Source of the DNA: Dyella flava
Lineage (GTDB): Bacteria > Pseudomonadota > Gammaproteobacteria > Xanthomonadales > Rhodanobacteraceae
Direction of reading: 5' to 3'
NCBI RefSeq assembly: GCF_016904955.1
Contig: NZ_JADIKE010000036.1
Span: forward strand, 262,021-326,020
Length of the DNA stretch: 64,000 nt
Part shown: piece after piece, positions 54,551-63,265 of the stretch
Layout of the letters: each line of letters begins with the position of its first letter
Numbering within the stretch: the first letter of the stretch is position 1
The notes under the pieces: model-generated
Database searches by the model: none
What the model was told of the DNA's origin: nothing
Seen by the model: the letters and a program-made list of their open reading frames with translations, nothing else
Program-made: the position numbers and the translations under genes

Positions 54551-54626
54551 CCCGGATGGCGCGCCACACCCCGAGGCGCGTGCATCCAGATCAAGCACGC
54601 ATGCCATCATTGATTAGGAGATCGCC

Positions 54627-54800
54627 ATGCTTTATTGGGCTGCCGTATTTTTTATCATCGCGATCATCGCTGCCGTATTTGGTTTTGGCGGCATTGCCGC
54701 CGGTGCCGCGAGCATCGCCAAGATACTCTTTATCGTGTTTATCGTTCTGTTTGTGCTATCGCTGATCTTTGGTGGCATACGGCGAGGACCTCGTCTCTAA
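54627..54800 (+). CDS. DUF1328 small membrane protein (YtjA-like)
   Basis: A 57-residue protein: [20 protein letters not shown] then [18 protein letters not shown] and [10 protein letters not shown]. Two hydrophobic helices with the [17 protein letters not shown] signature mark DUF1328. AGGAG at 54616-54620 lies 6 bases before ATG 54627. It sits 76 bp after the second CsbD gene, in what looks like a stress cluster. Function unknown. Confidence 0.93.
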   Translation: MLYWAAVFFIIAIIAAVFGFGGIAAGAASIAKILFIVFIVLFVLSLIFGGIRRGPRL

Positions 54801-54819
54801 CAGTCCGCTGATCTAGATG

Positions 54820-54846
54820 GACGTCACGGTGACGAGCCGTGGCGTC
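54820..54846 (+). terminator. Probable terminator of the DUF1328 gene
   Basis: The stem GACGTCACGG/CCGTGGCGTC (one mismatch) is followed by TCTTTC, a weak pyrimidine tail. Confidence 0.6.
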
Positions 54847-54917
54847 TCTTTCGCTGCGAGGGCGCGATTGTTTATCGCGAAAGTGCATAAACAAGACCTA
54901 AAAAAGCTATAAACAAT

Positions 54918-55784
54918 TCAAGCCGCGTAGTTGCTGCTGAATACGGAAATCCTGTCGACATGCACGCTGCCGATCGGTGTCAGCCAGGTTTCGTTCGCCA
55001 CCACGGATGTACATGGCCCTAGGGTGCACAGGCGGATAGGACGCTGCGCCACCTCTTTCGCCAAGCGCTGCAATACGCTCCGCAACATCATGCCGATGAA
55101 TGGCGTATAGAGATAGAACACCGTACCGCTAGAGAAGTCGGCTGAACGCACGTCCTGGTGGATAAAGCTCGCATTGGCAAGATTCAATGCCTGGGCGCAC
55201 TGCCGTGCACACGCGACGTAAGCCGTTTCCAGCTCGATGCCAACGCAATACGCCTTGGCGCAGATCGCCGCCAGCAGGGGAACATGTCCAAGCCCCGAAC
55301 CGAGATCCATCAGCACATCGCTGCCGCTTAGCGACAGGCGGCGGACGGCATCAAAGATATGGCGCGCCGGCGTCGGCTGGTAGAAGACCATTTCCGGCGC
55401 CAGTGCGGCGATACCTTCAGCCGGCGCCTCGAATGCGAGCACGCCGCTTAGCAAGGCGTCCAGGTAATCGTAGCCTTGCCCGCTTTGTTGGTCGCATGAT
55501 GCGCTGCCACCTGACGCCCACTTCAATAGTTCATCTGCACCACGGCCTTGCTGGATCTCGCGCCGGATCTGCTGATAGATCCGGCGATTGATCGCATCCA
55601 GCCCGTCATAGATCGCCTTGGCGCGGCACCGGACTTGCCCATCCTCGGCCCGGTCGTGCGCGTCGAGCAGTGCGTCATCCAGACGATCGAGCATCTCGAT
55701 CCGCTGGCGCAGCCGAGCCGGCTCATGCAAGGAACGATCGCGTTCGCACGCGTCGAGCAGGCGTTGCATGGTGCTGCTATTCAT
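54918..55784 (-). CDS. SAM-dependent methyltransferase-like protein
   Basis: A 288-residue protein. The C-terminal half has a Rossmann motif I, VLMDLGSGLGHVPLL, a strand-2 acidic IELETAYV, and a post-motif NASFIHQDVRSADF, with YLYTPFIGMML late, which fits a methyltransferase. The N-terminal half (residues 1-110) is helical, Arg/Asp/Leu-rich and unassigned (LRQRIEMLDRLDDALLDAHDRAEDG). Substrate unknown. It is on the minus strand and converges with the stress cluster. Confidence 0.75.
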   Translation of the reverse strand: MNSSTMQRLLDACERDRSLHEPARLRQRIEMLDRLDDALLDAHDRAEDGQVRCRAKAIYDGLDAINRRIYQQIRREIQQGRGADELLKWASGGSASCDQQSGQGYDYLDALLSGVLAFEAPAEGIAALAPEMVFYQPTPARHIFDAVRRLSLSGSDVLMDLGSGLGHVPLLAAICAKAYCVGIELETAYVACARQCAQALNLANASFIHQDVRSADFSSGTVFYLYTPFIGMMLRSVLQRLAKEVAQRPIRLCTLGPCTSVVANETWLTPIGSVHVDRISVFSSNYAA

Positions 55785-55950
55785 CGGCCCGGAACGCCTC
55801 CGTTATCGGCACACCAGGCATGGCGCCTTTACGCCGCATTTGAACATCACCGAAGGATGGCATCCTGCGTGATATCGCCAGCGAAGGCTAAGCGAAAGCT
55901 CGCTCGTGAAAGCTGCATAGCGTAACGACCACCTTTCATTCGAGGCAGGC

Positions 55951-56412
55951 ATGCATCCTCCGGTTACGGTACGACCTGTTGCAAAGGATGACTTTGACGC
56001 ATGGAAGCCGCTATGGAACGGCTACAACGCTTTCTACGGCAGAAGCGGCGCCACCGCACTCCCGGATGACGTATCGCGCACGACCTGGTCGCGCTTTTTT
56101 GATGCTTACGAACCGGTGCATGCCCTGGTCGCGGAATGCGAAGGACGCTTGCTGGGGCTCGCGCGCTATCTTTTTCATCGCAGCACGACCCAGATCCAGC
56201 CGGTCTGTTACCTGCAGGATCTTTTCACCACCGAAGCGGCGCGAGGCCGGGGTGTAGGGCGTGCCCTGATTCATGCCGTGCATCAGCGTGCGGTGGAGAT
56301 GGGTTGTCTGCGCCTCTACTGGCATACCCACGAAACGAACACCAAAGCCATGGCGCTTTACGACCAGCTCGCCGATAAATCGGGCTTCGTGGTCTATCGC
56401 AAAGCGCTATAG
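55951..56412 (+). CDS. GNAT family N-acetyltransferase
   Basis: A 153-residue acetyltransferase. Seen: VRPVAKDDFDAWKPLWNGYNAFYG at the start, FTTEAARGRGVGRALIHAVHQRAVEMG with the acetyl-CoA loop RGRGVGRA, and LYWHTHETNTKAMALYDQLADKSGFVVY, typical of GNATs acting on small amines. ATG 55951 is reached from a long gap after the divergent methyltransferase. It converges with the hydrolase at 56426. Confidence 0.88.
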   Translation: MHPPVTVRPVAKDDFDAWKPLWNGYNAFYGRSGATALPDDVSRTTWSRFFDAYEPVHALVAECEGRLLGLARYLFHRSTTQIQPVCYLQDLFTTEAARGRGVGRALIHAVHQRAVEMGCLRLYWHTHETNTKAMALYDQLADKSGFVVYRKAL

Positions 56413-56425
56413 GCCGGGCTGGCGA

Positions 56426-57313
56426 TCAGGCCGCCGCGCTGCGGCGCAACCAGTCGGCCAACTGCGCCAGCACCTGGTGACGTCCGGTCTCGGTCTCATT
56501 GAACAGTTCGTGGAACAAGGTATCGAAAAAGCGGCTGGTAAGCTGCTTGGTCGCCCATGCGCCATCAGCGAAAGCACGGCTGCCGGACGGATCAACCAAT
56601 CGATCGCTGCCCGCTACCAAGAGCAAGGTGGGCACCTTCAGGCGCCAGGCGTCGGCGATGCTCGACGCACCGGCACGGAAAATGAAGTCCGCCATGCGCG
56701 GCGTAACGGCGCCGCTGCACAGCGGGTCGTTGCGATAGTCTTCAATCACCTTGGGATCGTGCGACAGGCCCTCCAGCGACAGGCCATTACGCAAGGGAAG
56801 GTTCGGCAGTACGCGCGTCAGTAGCGCGGCGAGGCGGCGCAACCAGGGGGCTTCGTAGGTGCGCAGCGCTGGCGAGGAAAGAATCAGCAGCGGCGGCTGG
56901 ATCCAGTCGTCGAGGACGGTCCGCAACGCCACCGCGCCACCCATGCTATGACCGAGCAGCAAGGGTGGCCTGCCGAAGCCGGCGGCGTAATCCCGGTAAA
57001 CCACCGCCAGGTCCCGCAGCAAGTCATCGCTCCGTTTGATCGCGGCCCGTTGCCCAGGGGTATGCCCGTGTCCACGCTGATCGTAGCTGCGGACCGCATA
57101 GCCCCGCGCAAGAAACCACTGCGCAAGCTGTTCATAGCGTCCGCTATGCTCGCCCAGCCCATGCACGATCAGCACGGCCTGATGCGCCGTCGGATTCGGC
57201 CAGTCGCGCAGATATAAAGCCTGGCCGTCCGGCATGGCCAACCACCTTGCCTCTGCCGGATCCGTTACGTGACGGTCATTCGCCATCGAGTGCGCTTGCT
57301 CTTGCTGTTCCAT
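56426..57313 (-). CDS. Alpha/beta hydrolase (monoacylglycerol lipase-like)
   Basis: A 295-residue serine hydrolase of the Hydrolase_4 (serine aminopeptidase S33) group. Seen: VLIVHGLGEHSGRYEQLAQWF, SYDQRGHGHTPG, nucleophile GHSMGG with Ser113, VAGSDRLVD for the acid, and FHELFNE for the His. These motifs match monoacylglycerol lipases and lysophospholipases. No signal peptide. AGGG lies near ATG 57313; ATG 57286 is an alternative. Confidence 0.88.
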   Translation of the reverse strand: MEQQEQAHSMANDRHVTDPAEARWLAMPDGQALYLRDWPNPTAHQAVLIVHGLGEHSGRYEQLAQWFLARGYAVRSYDQRGHGHTPGQRAAIKRSDDLLRDLAVVYRDYAAGFGRPPLLLGHSMGGAVALRTVLDDWIQPPLLILSSPALRTYEAPWLRRLAALLTRVLPNLPLRNGLSLEGLSHDPKVIEDYRNDPLCSGAVTPRMADFIFRAGASSIADAWRLKVPTLLLVAGSDRLVDPSGSRAFADGAWATKQLTSRFFDTLFHELFNETETGRHQVLAQLADWLRRSAAA

Positions 57314-58098
57314 AGATCACCCTGCCCCTCAGCCTGCGTACCTTACCTCTGCGGCCCTATGCCGGGGAACTGTGCGGGCGCACGTGCCGCATATCGTGGC
57401 GTGCGATAGGGACGATATCGGTCTGGCAGGGTGCCTGGAAAAGCACTCACGCTGCGAAGAACAGGCATCCGGATGCAGCAAAGCTGCGCCTATCCATTCG
57501 CGGGTGACAACGACGCCCGCGCGCTATCGTCGCACTCGCCACCTCGTGGCAAATCGGGCGCGATGCAAAGTAAATGGGGGCATAGCCAAGCAATAAATGC
57601 GCCGAATATTCCGACGCATTATTCGCATCTAAATATCCCGTAAGCCTAAATACAGCCAGTACTCCATTACACCTCAAGTGATTATGCCAAGCCATTGCGG
57701 CGCATCACCGCGGATGGGTCTATATTAATGACCAGGCCCATGTGTTGTCGGCAAATTAACATAACTAGGCAGGCAATCTTCCGCTTTGACAACGATCTGT
57801 GAAGGGGATTTTCACACTTTCGAGACATGTCCCAGACGCCACGCGTTCACAATAAATACCGCGTTAAAAGTATTATCTCCCCCAGCTCGGGCGACATAGC
57901 TGGAGCTAACAGCGATTTTCGCTTCAGTTCAGAAGGAGAAGGAAAACTAAACCTACACGAAAGGCGGAGGGATTCGCAGGACCTTGGTGGAACTTGCCAA
58001 GCTGCTGGTGTTAAACAGGCCGCATCGGCTGCATGAAGCTGGCGGCGTTTCATCCTCCCCCGGATAAACGTCGATATCACATAAAGAGGAGACACCTC
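57314..58098 (+). promoter_or_regulatory. Long leader of the OmpA-family gene
   Basis: 785 bp with no convincing gene. The right part is AT-richer and includes TTGACA at 57786-57791, a small GTGAA/TTCAC hairpin at about 57799-57815, and AGAGGAG at 58085-58091 as SD. A -10 at ideal spacing is not evident. A long untranslated leader is plausible, as found for other major porin genes. Confidence 0.4.
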
Positions 58099-59235
58099 AT
58101 GATGAAGCGTAGGAGTCTGTATTTTTTAGTTGCACTTGCTCTGGGCGGCGCCGGTGTCGTGCATGCGCAAGACAATACGTCTACTGCCGCGGGCAGTTCG
58201 ACCAGTAATGACGTCACCAACACCAACTACGACGATCGCTGGTATATCGGCCCAATGGTTGGCTGGTATCACAACGACGCCAAGCGCTACACCAACCGCA
58301 ATCAGATCTACTACGGTCTTGATGTCGGCAAGTTCATTAACCCGAACGTGTCGATCGATATCTTCGCGGACCGCACGGACCGCCGCTTCCGTAGCTCGGT
58401 CGATCCCGGTGGCCGCTGGGCAAGCAACAACATTGGCGTTGACGCGCGTTACTTCTTCCTCGATTGGGACGCATGGCGCCCCTACCTGGTCGGCGGCATC
58501 ATGGCCAGCCAGCACATCAACTCCTTCGATCACAAGGTTGAGCCCGCCGCTGAAGGCGGTGTAGGCCTGTCGAAGACAGTCACTCCGAACATCGACGTCC
58601 GCGCCGAAGTCAAATACCGCTACGACTGGGACGACAAGACCTTCCCGCAGCGCAACGGCTATGGCGACGCCGTGGTCGACTTCGCAGTGCTGTTCCGTAT
58701 CGGCCCGCCGCCGGCTCCTGCCGCGCCGCCTCCGCCGCCCCCGCCGCCGCAACCTGACTGCTCCAAGCAGTTCCGCAACGGCGTGAACCTGTGCGACAAC
58801 AAGTGCCCGGATCTGCCGGAAGGCACGATCGTGGGTCCGGATGGTTGCCCGCAGAAGGTCGTTATCGATCTGAAGGGCGTGAACTTCAAGTTCGATCGTC
58901 CGAAGAAGGGCGAGACCAACATCGAACCGACGCTGGCCGTGCCGGCTTCCGATTCGATGGCGATCCTGGATCAGGCGGTGGACACGCTCAAGCGCTATCC
59001 GCAGGTGCACGTGACGGTCGCCGGCTACACCGACAGCGTGGGTACCCCGCAGTACAACCAGGGTCTGTCGGAACGTCGTGCGAAGATCGTGTACGACTAC
59101 CTGACCGCGCATGGCATCGACCCGAGCCGCCTGGAAGGCCCGATCGGGCATGGCGAGAACGATCCGATCGACACCAACAAGACGGCAGCCGGTCGTGCGC
59201 GCAACCGTCGTACGGAATTGCAGGTCCAGCAGTAA
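58099..59235 (+). CDS. OmpA-family outer-membrane porin
   Basis: A 378-residue protein. Signal peptide cleaved near HA|QD (residue 23), an eight-strand-like barrel (about 40-200; RWYIGPMVGWYHNDAKRY), a Pro-rich hinge (about 203-221), a Cys-containing NLCDNKCPDLPEGTIVGPDGCP thrombospondin-type calcium repeat, and a C-terminal OmpA/MotB peptidoglycan-binding domain (VTVAGYTDSVGTPQYNQGLSERRAKIVYDYL). The start is ATG 58099 with AGAGGAG. It anchors the outer membrane to peptidoglycan. Followed by a perfect terminator. Confidence 0.93.
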   Translation: MMKRRSLYFLVALALGGAGVVHAQDNTSTAAGSSTSNDVTNTNYDDRWYIGPMVGWYHNDAKRYTNRNQIYYGLDVGKFINPNVSIDIFADRTDRRFRSSVDPGGRWASNNIGVDARYFFLDWDAWRPYLVGGIMASQHINSFDHKVEPAAEGGVGLSKTVTPNIDVRAEVKYRYDWDDKTFPQRNGYGDAVVDFAVLFRIGPPPAPAAPPPPPPPPQPDCSKQFRNGVNLCDNKCPDLPEGTIVGPDGCPQKVVIDLKGVNFKFDRPKKGETNIEPTLAVPASDSMAILDQAVDTLKRYPQVHVTVAGYTDSVGTPQYNQGLSERRAKIVYDYLTAHGIDPSRLEGPIGHGENDPIDTNKTAAGRARNRRTELQVQQ

Positions 59236-59258
59236 TTGGACAGTTGCAAAGCGTCACG

Positions 59259-59286
59259 AAAAAGCCCGGCTCCGGCCGGGCTTTTT
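59259..59286. terminator. Bidirectional terminator
   Basis: The stem AAAAAGCCCGGC/GCCGGGCTTTTT with loop TCCG can end transcription from both the OmpA-family gene and the reductase at 59364. Confidence 0.92.
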
Positions 59287-59363
59287 CTTTGCCTACCGTG
59301 GCGACAACGACACCTATCCGACGCATCCTTGCGCTGACCATCGACCATCAGCTCACGAACAGT

Positions 59364-60278
59364 TCAAGCGCGTTGGCTGAGTGCGCCATGCTCGGAATGC
59401 TCTGCCGTCGGTTGCGTCGCAATGCCGTCCAGCATGGCCATCACTTCATCGGGCACGTTCAGATTGGCCGCGGCAAGGTTTTCGTTGAGATGCGCGAGGG
59501 AAGATGTGCCGGGAATAAGCAGCACGTTCGGCGCGCGGCGAAGCAGCCATGCAATGGCCACCTGCATCGGCGTCGCATCCAGGCGCCGTGCAACGTCCGA
59601 CAGCACCGACGATTGCAGCGGAGTGAATCCGCCCAGCGGAAAGTACGGCACATAGGCGATACCATCGCGCGCCAGGCTGTCGATCAATGCATCGTCGTGT
59701 CGATGCACCAGGTTGTAGTGATTTTGCACGCATACGATCGGACAGATTTTTCGCCCCTGCTCGACCTGTGCGGCCGTCACGTTGCTTAGCCCGATGTGAC
59801 GAACCAGACCTTGCCGCTGAAGATCGGCAAGGATCGAGAGCGGCGCCTCGATGGACCCCTCAGCCGGGCCATGTGGATTGATCATGATGCGCAGGTTCAC
59901 GACCTCGAGCACATCCACGCCGAGGTTGCGCAGGTTGTCGTGGACGGCCTGCGTGAGCTCTTCGCGCGAGAAAGCCGGGATCCACGATTTGTCTTCGCCG
60001 CGGCGCGCACCGATTTTGGTAACGATCACCAGCTCATCCGGATAAGGCGCAAGCGCTTCCCGGATCAACTTGTTGGTGACGTGTGGACCGTAAAAATCGC
60101 TGGTGTCGATATGGTCTACGCCGGACTCCACCGCGGCGCGCAGGACGGCCAGTGCGGCAGCGTGGTCCTTGGGCGGTCCGAATACGCCGGGTCCGGCCAA
60201 TTGCATGGCGCCATAGCCGAGCCGCTTAACAGCGCGGTCGCCCAGCACAAACACCTCGGATTTACGGGTCATGGACAT
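59364..60278 (-). CDS. Aldo/keto reductase, YdbC/PdxI type (pyridoxine 4-dehydrogenase-like)
   Basis: A 304-residue oxidoreductase. RLGYGAMQLAGPGVFGPP, HIDTSDFYGPHVTNKLIREAL, TKIGARRGED and DVLEVVNLR match E. coli YdbC/PdxI closely, which reduces pyridoxal to pyridoxine. Asp58, Tyr63 and Lys88 of the tetrad are present; the usual His position is Asn128 (VVNLR), as in that subgroup. ATG 60278 has GGAGG upstream, so it is chosen. Divergent from a LysR gene across 97 bp. Confidence 0.9.
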   Translation of the reverse strand: MSMTRKSEVFVLGDRAVKRLGYGAMQLAGPGVFGPPKDHAAALAVLRAAVESGVDHIDTSDFYGPHVTNKLIREALAPYPDELVIVTKIGARRGEDKSWIPAFSREELTQAVHDNLRNLGVDVLEVVNLRIMINPHGPAEGSIEAPLSILADLQRQGLVRHIGLSNVTAAQVEQGRKICPIVCVQNHYNLVHRHDDALIDSLARDGIAYVPYFPLGGFTPLQSSVLSDVARRLDATPMQVAIAWLLRRAPNVLLIPGTSSLAHLNENLAAANLNVPDEVMAMLDGIATQPTAEHSEHGALSQRA

Positions 60279-60375
60279 CGTCAACCTCCTCTCATGGATA
60301 GCTGCAAAGCCTAAGCGTTGTTTGATCGCGCGATAAGAGCGCACAATCTGCACGACCCGTGCGGATTAGCGAACA

Positions 60376-61284
60376 ATGAACGTCGATCTCAGCGACTTGA
60401 ACGCCTTTATGTCGGTGGCCAGGGCCGGCGGCTTTCGCGACGCCGCACGGTCTGGGGGCATGAGCCCTTCCGGGCTGAGCGAAGCGGTGCGACGACTCGA
60501 AACCCAGTTGGGCGTCAGGCTGCTGAACCGCACCACGCGCAGCGTCGTGCCGACCGAAGCAGGCAGGCGCTTGCTCGATCGCCTGGGTCCTGCATTGGCC
60601 GAAGTGGAATCGGCGCTCGACGTCGTCAACAGTGCCCGCGACAAACCGATCGGCACCTTGCGGCTCAATGTGCCAGTGAGTGCAGCGCGACTGGTGCTGC
60701 CGGCGCTCCTCCCCGCCTTCCTCGCCGCGTATCCGGAAGTGCAGGTGGAGATCATTGCCGAAGACAGTTTTGTTGATCTCCTGACCTCCGGATGCGATGC
60801 AGGCATCCGCTACGACGAACGGCTCGAACAGGACATGATCGCAATACCGATCGGGCCCCGCGTACAACGCTTCGCTGTCGCGGCATCACCAGCATATCTC
60901 GACCGCCACGGACGCCCGCAACATCCGCAGGACTTGTTGTCACATGCATGTATCCGCGGCCGCTTCAGCAGCGGGATGATCAACGCATGGGAGTTCGAGC
61001 GCGCAGGCCAGCTGGTCAAGCTGGAGCCTTCCGGCCCCTTGATCGTCCGCATTGGCACGGCCACTGATCTTGGCGTCGACGCAGCGGTGGCCGGGGCCGG
61101 CATCATTTATCTGTTCGAGGATTGGCTGCGCCCTTATTTTGATCGCGGCCAGCTCGAACCTATTCTTGAGTCATGGTGGCAACGCTTCAGCGGGCCGTTC
61201 CTTTACTTCCCAAGCCGCCACCTGATGCCTGCGCCGCTGCGCGCATTCGTCGATTTCGTCAAGGCGACGAATCGGGATGAATGA
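60376..61284 (+). CDS. LysR-type transcriptional regulator
   Basis: A 302-residue regulator with an N-terminal winged HTH (MNVDLSDLNAFMSVARAGGFRDAARSGGMSPSGLSEAVRRLE) and an effector domain. ATG at 60376 is well placed. It is divergent from the PdxI-like gene, so it probably controls that gene. The effector is not predictable. Confidence 0.9.
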   Translation: MNVDLSDLNAFMSVARAGGFRDAARSGGMSPSGLSEAVRRLETQLGVRLLNRTTRSVVPTEAGRRLLDRLGPALAEVESALDVVNSARDKPIGTLRLNVPVSAARLVLPALLPAFLAAYPEVQVEIIAEDSFVDLLTSGCDAGIRYDERLEQDMIAIPIGPRVQRFAVAASPAYLDRHGRPQHPQDLLSHACIRGRFSSGMINAWEFERAGQLVKLEPSGPLIVRIGTATDLGVDAAVAGAGIIYLFEDWLRPYFDRGQLEPILESWWQRFSGPFLYFPSRHLMPAPLRAFVDFVKATNRDE

Positions 61285-61414
61285 GCTTGCTTGAAAAGCA
61301 GCGATAGCCAAATCGGATCGCCGAGCAAGATGTCTCAACCCCAGATGCTCAATGCGGAACAAGGACCAAGGCTCATCCGGCCGCGCAGGAAAGCGTTTCC
61401 GGACCTCTCACTGG

Positions 61415-61924
61415 TCAGGGGCCATCCGCCAGCTTTCGCTCCATGTGGATGACACTGTCACTTCGCTCGGTGACTTCGAACCGAAGACTTTCATAAAGCT
61501 GATACGCACGACTGTTGGACGCCTTGACCTCCAACCGAAGCCGATGGAGTCCGAGACTCGTTGCAGCAAGCAGAGAAAGCGCCTCAATGGCGGCGCGCAT
61601 CAGTCCCCTGCCGGCGAATTCGGGAGCAACGATAAACCGACCTACTTCGGCATCGGCGTGCGCCAGGTTAACGTCGTACAGGGAAACCTGGCCGATACGC
61701 TGCCCGGATTCCAGCTCTTCGGCGATGAAGACGAAGTCATCGTTTTTATCCGCATAGCGGGTGAACCAAGCCACGTGATGGTCCCAGCTGATCAGCTCAC
61801 CGGAAAAGAACTGTTGACGCGCCCCATCCCGGTTTCGCCACTCAAGCGTCGCTGGCAGATCGTCTTCCTGCAGAAGGCGTAGCCTGATCGGACCATGTGA
61901 AAATGGCGGGATCGGCTGCTTCAT
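61415..61924 (-). CDS. GNAT N-acetyltransferase, likely sugar-modifying
   Basis: A 169-residue acetyltransferase. Seen: LRLLQEDDLPATLEWRNRDGARQQFF, VGRFIVAPEFAGRGLMRAAIEALSLLA with a GRGLMRAA loop, and EVKASNSRAYQLYESLRFE. Its ATG overlaps the aminotransferase stop (61921-61924), so it is translationally coupled. With an upstream sugar aminotransferase this suggests N-acetylation of an amino sugar nucleotide, as with other sugar GNATs. The exact sugar is unknown. Confidence 0.88.
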   Translation of the reverse strand: MKQPIPPFSHGPIRLRLLQEDDLPATLEWRNRDGARQQFFSGELISWDHHVAWFTRYADKNDDFVFIAEELESGQRIGQVSLYDVNLAHADAEVGRFIVAPEFAGRGLMRAAIEALSLLAATSLGLHRLRLEVKASNSRAYQLYESLRFEVTERSDSVIHMERKLADGP

Positions 61925-63051
61925 GCCTTGGCGTATTGCAGGATGATGTCGCTGATGGTGTGCACATCCTTGCGCGTGACGCCCATGTGCATCGGCAGCG
62001 ACAGGATTTCACTGCTCGCGGCATGCGCCTGAGGACAAAGACCGCTGAACTCTCTGTACATGCGGTATTCGGTGTTGTCCCGGTAATGCACGCCGGGGAA
62101 GATGTCGTGCTTGTTGAGGATCAGGATCATCTCGTCCCGGTTCGCGATGCGGATCTGAAAGAGATGGCGCGAGGATTCGCAACCTTCCGCCATGGGAATC
62201 AGGCCAATGTGCTGGTGGCCGCCAAGCCTGGCTTCATACCATTTGGCCAACTGGTGTCGATAGGCATTGTCCGCGTCCAGGTATTTGAGCTGCACCAGGC
62301 CGATCGCGGCCATGATGGAGTTTCCATGGTACTTGAAGCCGACGTCTTCCACGTCGTACATCCATTTGTAGGCGCCATGGGACATGGTGCGGGCGAAGGT
62401 GTCCTTGCTGATGCCAAGCCAGCTCAATTTACGCGCTTGTACATCATCTTCCTCGTGCTTGAAGCAGACCATGCCGGAATCCGCGGTCGGCAAATTCTTG
62501 ACGGCCTGGAAACTGAAAACGGTCGCGTCGGCGTCGCCGCATACGTGCCTGCCGTGAAGACGCGTTCCCGCCATGTGGGCGGCATCCAGAATCACCTTGA
62601 TGCCGCGCCCGTCGCACAGCTGGCGCACCCGTTCATACTGGCCGACGTTACCGCCGATGCCGACAAAGACCACGGCACGCGTGCGCTCGGTGATGTTTGA
62701 CAGAATGCTCTCAGGATCGAGGCAGAGTGAATCGTCGACATCGGCGAATACCGGCTTGAGCCCGGTGTGCACGATGGCGTGATTGGTCGATACGAAGGTC
62801 AGCGGCGTGGTAATCACCTCATCGCCGTCACGCCACTGATGGCGGTCCTTGAGAATCTTGAAGGCGAGATGCAACCCCACCGTGTTCGAGCTTACGAAAT
62901 GCGCATTCGGCAAGCCGGTGTATTCCTTCCACGCATCCTCGAACTGCAAGGTCTTGAAGCCGCTGCCGGTCCAGCCCTTTTCAAGGCATTCCCTGATTTC
63001 AAGCAGGCATTCGTCCACGCGAAAACTCGGCACAAAAAGCTGAACTGACAT
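61921..63051 (-). CDS. DegT/DnrJ/EryC1-family sugar aminotransferase
   Basis: A 376-residue PLP-dependent aminotransferase for keto-sugar nucleotides. Seen: FVSSNTVGLHLAFKIL near 52-67, EVITTPLTFVSTNHAIVHTG, VILDAAHMAG with the Asp that binds PLP, and Lys185 in FSFQAVKNLPTADSG as the Schiff-base residue. It is the first of a minus-strand pair with the GNAT. It most likely makes an amino sugar for a surface polysaccharide. Divergent from the glycosyltransferase at 63266. Confidence 0.92.
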   Translation of the reverse strand: MSVQLFVPSFRVDECLLEIRECLEKGWTGSGFKTLQFEDAWKEYTGLPNAHFVSSNTVGLHLAFKILKDRHQWRDGDEVITTPLTFVSTNHAIVHTGLKPVFADVDDSLCLDPESILSNITERTRAVVFVGIGGNVGQYERVRQLCDGRGIKVILDAAHMAGTRLHGRHVCGDADATVFSFQAVKNLPTADSGMVCFKHEEDDVQARKLSWLGISKDTFARTMSHGAYKWMYDVEDVGFKYHGNSIMAAIGLVQLKYLDADNAYRHQLAKWYEARLGGHQHIGLIPMAEGCESSRHLFQIRIANRDEMILILNKHDIFPGVHYRDNTEYRMYREFSGLCPQAHAASSEILSLPMHMGVTRKDVHTISDIILQYAKA

Positions 63052-63265
63052 CTGCCACTCCGACCATTCGATTCAAAGGCGGTAGCAAACCCGCCACACG
63101 CCATTAAATTGACGTCCGGGTAGCTAGCAGCAATTAACATGCCAAGCTTCAACTCTGGCTTTAGTTCGATGTAGAGTGGCCGAAACAGGGCTACCGATGA
63201 ATCAGCATGCTATCGATGGGTTCTGGATAGCGGGCATTGACTTGGCTTGGACGGAGTAACTCCAC

